Assembly (NCBI GenBank): GCA_012719195.1
Contig: JAAYAV010000182.1
Location: 1 to 6,474 of the forward strand
Origin: Anaerolineae bacterium
Lineage (GTDB): Bacteria > Chloroflexota > Anaerolineae > DRVO01
Reading direction: 5' to 3'
Length of the DNA: 6,474 nt
The notes below the pieces were generated by a model. The model saw nothing but the letters and a program-made list of their open reading frames with translations, searched no databases and was not told where the DNA came from. The translations under genes were made by a program, and so were the position numbers. Numbering within the stretch: position 1 is the stretch's first letter; each line of letters starts with the position of its first letter. Positions 1 to 5,321 of the stretch are shown here, piece by piece.

Positions 1-30
1 CCCACCGACGCCAAGAGATCGCCGCCGGAA

Positions 31-1170
31 CTAGTCGGTGCCGCCACTCAGCTCGATCTCGTACCCGGGCGGCGCCAGTTCCACCCAGGTGTGCCCCGGC
101 TTCAGCGGGATCTCGGCACCATCCTCGTCCACGAAGCGTGTCATCTCATCCTTGGCGGCTCGCTCCCAGAAGCCCCGGATAGCCACACCGTCGCGCAGGA
201 TCCAGGCCTCGCCCCGCCCCTGCATGACCATCCTGATCGACGTGGCTCCGTTCGAATCCTCCACGATGTCGGTGGCCTGGTGCTCGACGAACTGGACGAT
301 CACGTTGCTGACGGCCAACTGCTCCCCGCTGATCCGGTCGGTGTGAGGCACCCCACTCACCCAGCGAAGGTAGGTTTCGCTCGCCTTGTCGAACTCGAAA
401 GTCACCGCGGCGCTCCCCGGGTAGGGGATGTAGATGCTCTCGGCCGGCTCGCCCTTTGGAGGCTCCTCCGCAAAGGGGAACCCGCGCAGACTCACCGGCT
501 CGTTCCACCCATTGGCCTCCAGGTACTCGCGTACGGCTGGTGCCGAGGTATGCAGCCGGCCCATCCAGCCCAGCCCGTCCACATAGTAGAAGGGGCGTGG
601 GTGGAAGAACTCATCGAGGTTGGTAAATGGCTCCTGCGATATGAACCAGCGCACCTGATCGCTGGCGCCGGAGTGCACCAGCGCACCTTGGTACTGGTTG
701 GCCAGCTCAATGCTCACCAGACGAGCGCTGCGGATAGGGCCAACGACCTCAGGGTCCTCAGAAAGGAAGATGGCGGTGAGGCGCGTCACCGACCACCCGT
801 CCATGATATCCTCGTAGACGATCTCGGCGGCGCCGAGGCCGGCCTGCGGCCGGATGGGTGCATCATTGCCGATACGGGCCAGGATGGGCGGGCGCTCCAG
901 CGAGGACGGGTCCGCCACCGAGACGCCGGTGAGGGGGTTCACGTTGGGGTCAGGAGTGGGCGTCGGGGACGGGCGAGGAGTCGCCGTTGGGGTCCGCGTC
1001 GCCGTCGCCGTGTTGGTTGGTGTGGGCACTGCCGGAGTGAATGTCGCCGTGGCTGTGGGCGTCGGCCTAGGCTGAGACCGCGAGCCACATCCTGATACCC
1101 CCAGGGCCAGGGCAAACACTACGGCGAATGCCGCCACCACCGCCCAGCGTCCCCTAGTCCACTCCCGCAT
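31..1170 (-). CDS. DUF3048 domain-containing lipoprotein (YerB-like)
   Basis: A 379-residue predicted exported lipoprotein of unknown biochemical function. The N-terminus has a basic start (R2, R6, R8), a hydrophobic stretch at residues 9-25 and a lipobox VSGC with the lipidated cysteine at C28, so it should be anchored on the outer face of the cytoplasmic membrane. Residues 33-75 form a Pro/Thr/Ala-rich linker. The DUF3048 N-terminal domain follows (about 78-215): NPLTGV, RPQAGLGAAEIVYE at 108-120 and VGPIRSAR at 143-150 are the family's hallmark segments. The C-terminal DUF3048 subdomain (about 255-370) shows SNVIVQF, a GxGEAWILRDG segment and PGHTWVEL. The start is chosen at the ATG ending at 1170 because a perfect AGGAGG lies 6 nt upstream. 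An in-frame GTG at 1194 would add 8 residues but has no such site. It is divergent from rpe. Family assignment is firm; the cellular role is not known. Confidence 0.9.
   Translation of the reverse strand: MREWTRGRWAVVAAFAVVFALALGVSGCGSRSQPRPTPTATATFTPAVPTPTNTATATRTPTATPRPSPTPTPDPNVNPLTGVSVADPSSLERPPILARIGNDAPIRPQAGLGAAEIVYEDIMDGWSVTRLTAIFLSEDPEVVGPIRSARLVSIELANQYQGALVHSGASDQVRWFISQEPFTNLDEFFHPRPFYYVDGLGWMGRLHTSAPAVREYLEANGWNEPVSLRGFPFAEEPPKGEPAESIYIPYPGSAAVTFEFDKASETYLRWVSGVPHTDRISGEQLAVSNVIVQFVEHQATDIVEDSNGATSIRMVMQGRGEAWILRDGVAIRGFWERAAKDEMTRFVDEDGAEIPLKPGHTWVELAPPGYEIELSGGTD
946..1074 (-). repeat. Low-complexity Pro/Thr linker-coding segment
   Basis: This part of the lipoprotein gene codes for residues 33-75, made almost only of Pro, Thr and Ala with a few Arg, Ser and Asn. 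The motifs PTPT and TATAT recur. Such linkers separate a lipid anchor from a folded extracellular domain and are often O-glycosylated in other bacteria; glycosylation here is inference. The DNA is an imperfect array of short repeats on the GGCGTCG/GTCGCCGT theme and may vary in length between strains. Confidence 0.75.
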
Positions 1171-1176
1171 AGCTGC

Positions 1177-1182
1177 CCTCCT
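1177..1182 (-). promoter_or_regulatory. Ribosome binding site of the DUF3048 lipoprotein gene
   Basis: On the minus strand AGGAGG lies 6 nt before the ATG at 1170. It lies inside the longer reading frame that begins with GTG at 1194, which argues that the ATG is the real start. Confidence 0.85.
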
Positions 1183-1215
1183 GTTCGGCCTCACTGCCCG
1201 TTAGCCCGCGGCCCC

Positions 1216-1244
1216 TTGCCACCGGTGGGGCCACTATGTAACAT
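1216..1244 (+). promoter_or_regulatory. Candidate rpe promoter (possibly leaderless transcript)
   Basis: TTGCCA at 1216-1221 matches the -35 consensus at 5 of 6 positions. TAACAT at 1239-1244 matches the -10 consensus at 4 of 6 and fits the TANNNT form. The spacer is 17 nt. The expected transcription start is 1251-1252, exactly on the ATG at 1252, so the message would have no leader. This is prediction by eye only. Confidence 0.4.
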
Positions 1245-1262
1245 GCCGGGCATGGATAGCAA
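1233..1262 (-). promoter_or_regulatory. Weak candidate promoter for the DUF3048 lipoprotein gene
   Basis: On the minus strand TTGCTA (1257-1262) and CATAGT (1233-1238) are separated by 18 nt; each matches consensus at 4 of 6 positions. It would overlap the rpe promoter and give a leader of about 56 nt carrying the AGGAGG site. An alternative -35, TTGACG at 1272-1277, has no good -10 at proper spacing. Confidence 0.22.
1242..1254. repeat. Short inverted repeat over the rpe start codons
   Basis: CATGCC-G-GGCATG, 6-bp arms around one base, covers both candidate ATG codons of rpe and the end of the putative -10. It could be an operator or could affect start-site access, but a repeat this short may be chance. 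Confidence 0.3.
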
Positions 1263-1965
1263 CCCATACCGCGTCAAGATCGCCCCTTCCATCTTATCTG
1301 CGGACTTCGCTCGCCTGGGCGAGCAAGTGGCCGCCGCCGAGCGCGGGGGAGCCGACGCCATCCACGTGGACGTCATGGACGGCCGGTTCGTTCCCAACAT
1401 CACCATCGGCCCCCTGGTGGTGGAAGCAGTACGCCGCGTCACCGCTCTGCCGCTCCACGTGCACCTCATGATAGAGGAACCGGCACGGTACGTGCAGGAC
1501 TTCATCGGTGCCGGGGCCGACATGCTCGTTGTACACCTGGAAGGCAACTGGACCCTGCACCGGCTGATCGAGAGCATCCGCGAGGCGGGCGCCCGGCCTG
1601 GGCTGGCCCTTAACCCGAGCACCTCGCTGAGCCTCGTCGACGAGATACTGCCGTACGTGGATCTGGTGCTGGTGATGACGGTAGACCCGGGGTTTGGGGG
1701 GCAGAAGTTCATTCCCACCATGTATGACAAAGTGCGGCGTCTACGACAGATGGCACTGAGCCTCGGCCTAGCGGAACTTGACGTCGAGGTTGATGGAGGG
1801 GTTAACGCAACAACGGCCCGGTCGCTGACCGAGGCCGGGGCTAATGTGTTGGTGGCCGGAGCGGCGGTGTTCGCTGCCGGGCGACCGGTAGAGGAGGCTA
1901 TCGCGACGTTGCGGGCAGCCGCAACCGGACTGCCCGCAGTCGACAGTACGCGCGACTCGGACTAG
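1252..1965 (+). CDS. rpe: Ribulose-phosphate 3-epimerase
   Basis: Interconverts D-ribulose 5-phosphate and D-xylulose 5-phosphate in the cytosol, in the pentose phosphate pathway (and Calvin cycle where present). The 237-residue product is a single TIM barrel close to the family's usual 215-230. Hallmarks in order: IAPSILSADF (10-19); HVDVMDGRFVPN (38-49) with metal ligand H38 and catalytic/metal Asp D40; HLM with H71; HLE (96-98); NPST (121-124); MTVDPGFGGQKF (142-153), where the usual VNPGFGGQ has Asp for Asn; VDGGVN (180-185) with catalytic D181; and GAAVF (203-207) of the phosphate site. The start is uncertain: ATG 1252 is preferred because a -10-like TAACAT ends 7 nt before it; ATG 1243 has only a weak GGTGGGG 12 nt upstream; TTG 1216 would add 12 unconserved residues and overlap the -35. 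The gene ends convergently on rpmB. Confidence 0.96.
   Translation: MDSNPYRVKIAPSILSADFARLGEQVAAAERGGADAIHVDVMDGRFVPNITIGPLVVEAVRRVTALPLHVHLMIEEPARYVQDFIGAGADMLVVHLEGNWTLHRLIESIREAGARPGLALNPSTSLSLVDEILPYVDLVLVMTVDPGFGGQKFIPTMYDKVRRLRQMALSLGLAELDVEVDGGVNATTARSLTEAGANVLVAGAAVFAAGRPVEEAIATLRAAATGLPAVDSTRDSD
1910..1938. terminator. Strong hairpin in the rpe 3' end; possible bidirectional terminator without a U-tract
   Basis: A perfect 9-bp stem (TGCGGGCAG / CTGCCCGCA) continues, past one bulged A at 1929, into a further CCG/CGG pair closing a CAAC loop: about 12 bp, nearly all G-C. It lies 24 nt before the rpe stop codon and 23 nt beyond the rpmB stop. It is the only strong hairpin seen at this convergent junction. 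Neither strand has a run of T after it, so it is not a classical intrinsic terminator; it may instead be a 3'-stabilising stem or simply coding sequence. Confidence 0.35.
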
Positions 1966-2141
1966 TGCCGGTGCACCGTCTTCAGGCAACGAGTACATAC
2001 AACCATGCGCTTCGGGCGACCATCGCGGACCACCACGGTCTTCTGCAGGTTACCGCCAAAGGTACGCTTGGTTGCCCTCTTGCTATGGCTCACGTTGTTG
2101 CCAAAGGCGGTGCCTTTGCCGCATATTTCACACCTGGCCAA
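1962..2141 (-). CDS. rpmB: 50S ribosomal protein L28 (zinc-binding form)
   Basis: A 59-residue basic protein of the large ribosomal subunit. The N-terminus ARCEICGKG, the central NNVSHSKRATKRTFGGNLQ and the end VCTRCLKTVHR are typical of short bacterial L28. Two Cys pairs, C4/C7 and C49/C52, mark the zinc-binding (C+) form. The start is the TTG at 2141. A GGGGGTGAT segment (2146-2154), close to the ideal AGGAGGTGAT, sits 8 nt upstream, and the family begins with MARC at this point. The in-frame GTG at 2150 lies inside that ribosome binding site and is rejected, as is the longer open frame reaching 2420. The stop codon overlaps that of convergent rpe. In Bacillus too, rpmB lies reversed beside yloU. 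Confidence 0.96.
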   Translation of the reverse strand: MARCEICGKGTAFGNNVSHSKRATKRTFGGNLQKTVVVRDGRPKRMVVCTRCLKTVHRH

Positions 2142-2145
2142 CGTA

Positions 2146-2154
2146 ATCACCCCC
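2146..2154 (-). promoter_or_regulatory. Ribosome binding site fixing the TTG start of rpmB
   Basis: The minus strand reads GGGGGTGAT, 8 of 10 matches to AGGAGGTGAT when the flanking base is included. Its G-run ends 8 nt before the TTG at 2141. This supports a non-ATG start for a highly expressed ribosomal protein gene. Confidence 0.75.
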
Positions 2155-2178
2155 AGTGCGCTGCATTTGCTGCCGCTT

Positions 2179-2196
2179 GGTGGCCCCGCGGCCACC
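2179..2196. repeat. Hairpin at the predicted 5' end of the rpmB leader
   Basis: GGTGGCC and GGCCACC form a perfect 7-bp inverted repeat around a 4-nt loop. On the minus strand it would begin about 2 nt after the predicted rpmB transcription start and end 37 nt before the TTG codon. Possible roles are mRNA 5'-end protection, autoregulation by L28, or a protein-binding site between the divergent genes; none can be proved from sequence alone. Confidence 0.5.
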
Positions 2197-2204
2197 GGGC
2201 AACG

Positions 2205-2234
2205 AGCATAGCATATCGGCCGCGCGAGGTGCAA
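2205..2234 (-). promoter_or_regulatory. Candidate extended -10 promoter for rpmB
   Basis: On the minus strand TTGCAC (2229-2234) is followed after 18 nt by TATGCT (2205-2210), which is directly preceded by TGC, an extended -10 element. The -10 matches consensus at 4 of 6 and the -35 at 3 of 6. The predicted start near 2198 gives a leader of about 57 nt. It is the best AT-rich promoter-like patch in the intergenic region. Confidence 0.5.
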
Positions 2235-2262
2235 TTGCCGACCCAGGACCAGACCGCCGCGA

Positions 2263-2276
2263 GCGCCGGCCGGCGC
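2263..2276. repeat. 14-bp perfect palindrome in the rpmB-yloU intergenic region
   Basis: GCGCCGGCCGGCGC is a perfect palindrome about 95-108 bp before the yloU start and about 30 bp upstream of the rpmB -35. It could be an operator, but long GC-only palindromes are easy to meet by chance in GC-rich DNA. No convincing plus-strand promoter for the yloU operon was found in 2200-2360. Confidence 0.3.
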
Positions 2277-2370
2277 ACTCCGCGCAGCGGCGCCCATGGG
2301 GCAAGTCACTCGGCTATCGCTTGGCCACCTGACCGCGCTGAGCCCGCTCCCCGCATACTTCAGGAGTACC

Positions 2371-2727
2371 ATGAGCAATAACGGAAGCATCGAGGTGTCC
2401 CCCACGGCCGTAGCCACCATCGCTGCCGAAGCGGTGTCGGAGTGCTACGGCGTAGTGGGCATGGCCCCGCGTACCGCCCAGGAGGCCATACTGAACGCGA
2501 TCCATAGACCACCCGCGACCAAGGGAATCCGCGTCGATCTCCGGCCGGATTCGGTGGTCGTTGATCTTCATGTCATTATCGAGTACGGCACCAGGATAGT
2601 CACAGTCGCTGACAACGTCATCGACGCCGTGCGCTTCCGGCTGGAACAGGCCCTGGGAACATCGGCTCTGCGCGTGAACGTGTACGTGCAGGATGTCCGT
2701 GTCGGAACTCGGCAGCCAGGAGCCTAG
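2371..2727 (+). CDS. yloU: Asp23/Gls24 family envelope stress-response protein (YloU-like)
   Basis: A 118-residue cytosolic protein of the Asp23 (Gls24, DUF322) family; Bacillus YloU has nearly the same length. The family pattern is plain: NGSIEVSPTAVATIAAEAVSECYGVVGM near the N-terminus, then a basic linker, VVVDLHVIIEYGTRIVTVADNVIDAV in the middle and LRVNVYVQDVRV near the end. Staphylococcal Asp23 associates with the membrane through partners, and family members are linked to envelope stress; the exact function of YloU-type proteins is not settled. The start is ATG 2371 with AGGAG at 2362-2366, and the conserved region begins four residues in; a longer frame from 2296 is not supported. It is the first gene of the operon, only 3 nt before fakA, as in Firmicutes, which suggests co-expression with fatty acid kinase. 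Confidence 0.93.
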   Translation: MSNNGSIEVSPTAVATIAAEAVSECYGVVGMAPRTAQEAILNAIHRPPATKGIRVDLRPDSVVVDLHVIIEYGTRIVTVADNVIDAVRFRLEQALGTSALRVNVYVQDVRVGTRQPGA

Positions 2728-2730
2728 CCA

Positions 2731-4419
2731 TTGGATGACACGCAGTTGAAAGGCCATGCGCCGGTGGTCAAGGACGAGACGCGCGGCGCCAGCCAGGACA
2801 AGGTCGCTCCCCCGGCCTCACGGTGCGACGGCTCGGCGCTCCAGCAAGCGCTGGCGTCGGGTCTTGCCTGGCTCGAGCACCACTCGGAGGCGATCAACGC
2901 CCTCAATGTTTTCCCCGTACCCGATGGTGACACCGGCACCAACATGGTGCTTACCTTCCGGGCCGCCGTTGCCGAGGCTGCTGCCGCCGCCAGTGAAGAG
3001 ATCGGAGAGGTGGCACGCGCCGTCGCTCGCGGCGCCCTCATGGGTGCCCGTGGCAACTCGGGGGTGATTCTCTCCCAGTTGCTGCGCGGGATGGCCGATG
3101 CGCTTCAGTCGGCCACGAGCCTCTCCCCACGCACCATAGCGGACTCCTTCGCCGCCGCGCGCGACACCGCGTACAAGGGCGTGATGCGACCAGTGGAGGG
3201 AACAATTCTCACCGTCGCCAAGGAGGTCGCCTCGGCCACCTCCCGCGCCGCTCGTAACGAGAACATAGACCCGGCTCAGTTGCTCTCCATCGCCACAGAG
3301 TCGGCTCGCCACGCCGTCGCCGCGACACCCAGTCAGCTACCCGTCCTGGCTGAAGCCGGGGTGGTCGATGCCGGCGGCCAGGGCCTCTTCATTATCCTTG
3401 AGGGCATTCATCGTCACCTCACCGGCCAGACCGTGCAGGCCAACGGCGCCTTGGAGCGCAAGGCCGACCTCTTCAGCTTCTCTTCGGAGAGCGAGTACGG
3501 CTACGACACCCAGTTTCTCGTTCACGGTCGCCAACTTGACGTGGACGAGATCCGCGCCGGCCTCGAGCCGATGGGAGACAGTCTCCTGGTGGTAGGAGAC
3601 TCCACCACCATCAAGGTCCACATTCACACCGACCGGCCCGGCGACCCCCTCAACTACGCCGTCAGCGTTGGCGCCGTGAGCGACGTGGTCGTCGAGAACA
3701 TGCAGGAGCAGTACCAGCACTTCATCGCCGAGAGGGCACGGGAGCCTGAGCCCCGGCCGGTCAAGGCGCTGGGGATCGTTGCCGTGGCGCAAGGCGAGGG
3801 GTTCAGGCGAGTGCTGGAGAGCCTGGGGGCCGATCTGGTCGTCGAGGGCGGTCAGACGATGAACCCCAGCGTCGAGGAACTGCTGGCGGCGGCTGAGTCG
3901 TTGGAGAGCGAGCAGGTCGTCATCCTGCCCAACAACAAGAACGTCATTATGGCCGCCGGCCAAGCCTTGCCCCTCTCCTCCAAGCAGATCGCCATGGTTC
4001 CCACCCGCACCGTGCCGGAAGGCATAGGCGCCCTGCTCGCCATCAACTATGATGTTGGGCTGGAAGAGAACGTGGATGCCATGACTCAGGCAGGCCGCGA
4101 GGTTCAGACGATTGAGATCACCGTCGCCACGCGGTCCGCACGGGTGAACGGCATCAAGGTGAAGGAGGGCGAACACATCGGCCTCCTCAATACCGAACTG
4201 GTGGCCACCGGCAACAACATCTCGCGGGTTGCCCTCAAGGCGCTCAAGGACGGCGAGGCCGAGAACTACGAGATCGCCACCATCTACACCGGCCGTGAAG
4301 CGCGCGATGAAACCACCGAGCAGCTCAGGGAAGCCATCTCCAAGCGCTATCCGGAACTCGAGCTCGAGATCGTCGACGGCAGCCAGCCACACTACCAGTA
4401 CATCATTGCCGTCGAGTAG
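2731..4419 (+). CDS. fakA: Fatty acid kinase, ATP-binding subunit FakA (DhaL/DAK2 domain, YloV-like)
   Basis: A 562-residue cytosolic kinase subunit (Bacillus YloV is of similar length). With a DegV-type carrier (FakB) it phosphorylates fatty acids to acyl phosphates for phospholipid synthesis. Domain 1 (about 35-230) is DhaL-like: LNVFPVPDGDTGTNM at 58-72 with Mg-ATP-binding D65 and D67; GALMGARGNSGVILSQ at 101-116; VVDAGGQG at 211-218. Domain 2 (about 250-335) has YGYDTQF (256-262) and VHIHTD (296-301) followed by VVVENMQEQY. Domain 3 (345-562) is the DegV-like C-terminal part with ILPNNKN and VPTRTVPEG. The start is TTG 2731, with AGGAG (2718-2722) 8 nt upstream; no other in-frame Met occurs before residue 72, which would cut the active site. 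The first ~33 residues are a poorly conserved extension. Oddity: D259 replaces the Cys usual in the YGYCTEF motif. Confidence 0.95.
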   Translation: MDDTQLKGHAPVVKDETRGASQDKVAPPASRCDGSALQQALASGLAWLEHHSEAINALNVFPVPDGDTGTNMVLTFRAAVAEAAAAASEEIGEVARAVARGALMGARGNSGVILSQLLRGMADALQSATSLSPRTIADSFAAARDTAYKGVMRPVEGTILTVAKEVASATSRAARNENIDPAQLLSIATESARHAVAATPSQLPVLAEAGVVDAGGQGLFIILEGIHRHLTGQTVQANGALERKADLFSFSSESEYGYDTQFLVHGRQLDVDEIRAGLEPMGDSLLVVGDSTTIKVHIHTDRPGDPLNYAVSVGAVSDVVVENMQEQYQHFIAERAREPEPRPVKALGIVAVAQGEGFRRVLESLGADLVVEGGQTMNPSVEELLAAAESLESEQVVILPNNKNVIMAAGQALPLSSKQIAMVPTRTVPEGIGALLAINYDVGLEENVDAMTQAGREVQTIEITVATRSARVNGIKVKEGEHIGLLNTELVATGNNISRVALKALKDGEAENYEIATIYTGREARDETTEQLREAISKRYPELELEIVDGSQPHYQYIIAVE

Positions 4420-4460
4420 ACCCTCTCGTCGGAGCCAGGCAAGCCAGGAGCATCAGCCGT

Positions 4461-5321
4461 ATGAACAGCGTTCGCATCATCACCGACAGCGCCGCCGAGC
4501 TGTCCGCCCAGGAAGCAGGCGAACTGCAGGTGGATGTCCTGCCGCTGCGCTACAACGTCGGCGGCACTGTCTACCGGCAGGGATCGGAGATGTCGGCGGA
4601 ACGCCTGCTGAGCATCATCGCGCAGGGAAAGGCCAAGGTCACGGCGCTGGCCCCGGCCACCGAAGACATCACCCAGTTGCTCGAGGATGTTACCCGCGCC
4701 GGCCAGGTTGCCCTCTTCATACACGTGGCCGGGGGCCTGGTGCCGGTGGTGCAGCCGGTACAGGACATCGCTCGCGGCCTCTTCGGGCGAGCGCGCATCG
4801 AGATCATCGATTCCATGTCCGTCTCGTATGGCCTCAAGCGGATCGTTGAGACCGCCGCGCGCGCGGCCGCCGATGGCGCCGACATCGCGGAGACGTCCCA
4901 GGTGGTCCGTTCCCTGACCTCTCGCGTCTACACCCTCTTCTACACCGAGGACTTCGAGTCGCTCGAGCACACGGTGGACATTCAGCCCTCCCAGGCCGTA
5001 CTCGCCAGCATTCTCGGGGTCCGTCCGCTGGTAGTCCTCGAAGAGGGGCGTCTGATCCCGCTCGAGAAGGTAACACCGCGAACCACGCCGGTTGACAAGC
5101 TGGCCGAGTTCGTCCTGGAGTTCGCCAGCGTGGCCGAGCTAGCGGTGCTCACCGGGCCTAGAGACTCGGGGCTGGACGTGGACGAGCTTCGCGAGCGCAT
5201 CGAGCAAAGCCTTCCCGGCCTGGTCGTGCCCGCCGTTCCCTACGGTCCGTTGGTGGCGGCCTCTGTCGGCCCCCGCTGTCTGGGCCTCTTCGTTTCGGAA
5301 GGACTCGACGGCGCATGGTGA
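4461..5321 (+). CDS. Divergent DegV family protein (FakB-like fold)
   Basis: A 286-residue protein with DegV family architecture: VRIITDSAAEL at 4-14, PLRYNVGG near 28-35, ARIEIIDSMSVSYGLKRIV at 111-129, ILGVRPLVVLEEGRLIPLEKV at 184-204 and a final GPLVAASVGPRCLGLF at 262-277. DegV proteins bind a fatty acid and, as FakB, present it to FakA. Here the motifs that hold the acyl head group are gone: the TSQPS-type motif reads ALAPA (62-66), SSKLSGT reads AGGLVPV (90-96), the GGR motif reads TVD (171-173), and the His of THxGPG is Ser (S268). It may bind another ligand or act as a regulator of FakA. The start is ATG 4461 with AGGAG (4446-4450) 10 nt upstream; its AGCCAGGAGC context is identical to that before fakA. 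It follows fakA by 41 nt and overlaps recG by 7 nt. The fold is secure, fatty acid binding is not. Confidence 0.85.
   Translation: MNSVRIITDSAAELSAQEAGELQVDVLPLRYNVGGTVYRQGSEMSAERLLSIIAQGKAKVTALAPATEDITQLLEDVTRAGQVALFIHVAGGLVPVVQPVQDIARGLFGRARIEIIDSMSVSYGLKRIVETAARAAADGADIAETSQVVRSLTSRVYTLFYTEDFESLEHTVDIQPSQAVLASILGVRPLVVLEEGRLIPLEKVTPRTTPVDKLAEFVLEFASVAELAVLTGPRDSGLDVDELRERIEQSLPGLVVPAVPYGPLVAASVGPRCLGLFVSEGLDGAW

Noticed and set aside
3..40. Inverted repeat CACCGAC / GTCGGTG around the stop codon of the lipoprotein gene, considered as a terminator
   Set aside because: The arms are only 7 bp with a 24-nt loop and no T-run follows on the minus strand; too weak to call. The 30 bp downstream of the stop otherwise show nothing recognisable.
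91..1095. A 334-codon plus-strand frame opposite the DUF3048 lipoprotein
   Set aside because: The opposite strand has a clear signal peptide, lipobox and DUF3048 motifs; the plus-strand translation ends in low-complexity Arg/Gly-rich sequence that is the reverse of the Pro/Thr linker.
2142..2420. Upstream extension of the rpmB frame to give a 152-residue protein
   Set aside because: The extension runs through the promoter-like region and into yloU, has no L28 homology, and the strong ribosome binding site fixes the start at 2141.
4357..4368. 12-bp palindrome CTCGAGCTCGAG near the end of fakA
   Set aside because: It results from alternating Leu and Glu codons (residues 543-546) in a conserved part of the protein; no regulatory setting.
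3337..4392. A 351-codon open frame on the minus strand opposite fakA
   Set aside because: It mirrors a strongly conserved fakA reading frame; long antisense frames are usual in GC-rich genes. Its His/Leu/Gly/Asp-rich translation has no recognisable family and no good ribosome binding site.
4420..4460. The 41-nt fakA-degV gap as a site for a terminator or promoter
   Set aside because: No hairpin or -10/-35 pattern is visible; it holds only a repeated GCCAGG and the degV ribosome binding site, so the operon is taken as continuous.
4229..4849. A 206-codon frame spanning the fakA-degV junction
   Set aside because: It is in another frame across the ends of two well-supported genes, and its Ser/Arg/Pro-rich translation is the usual out-of-frame signature of GC-rich DNA.
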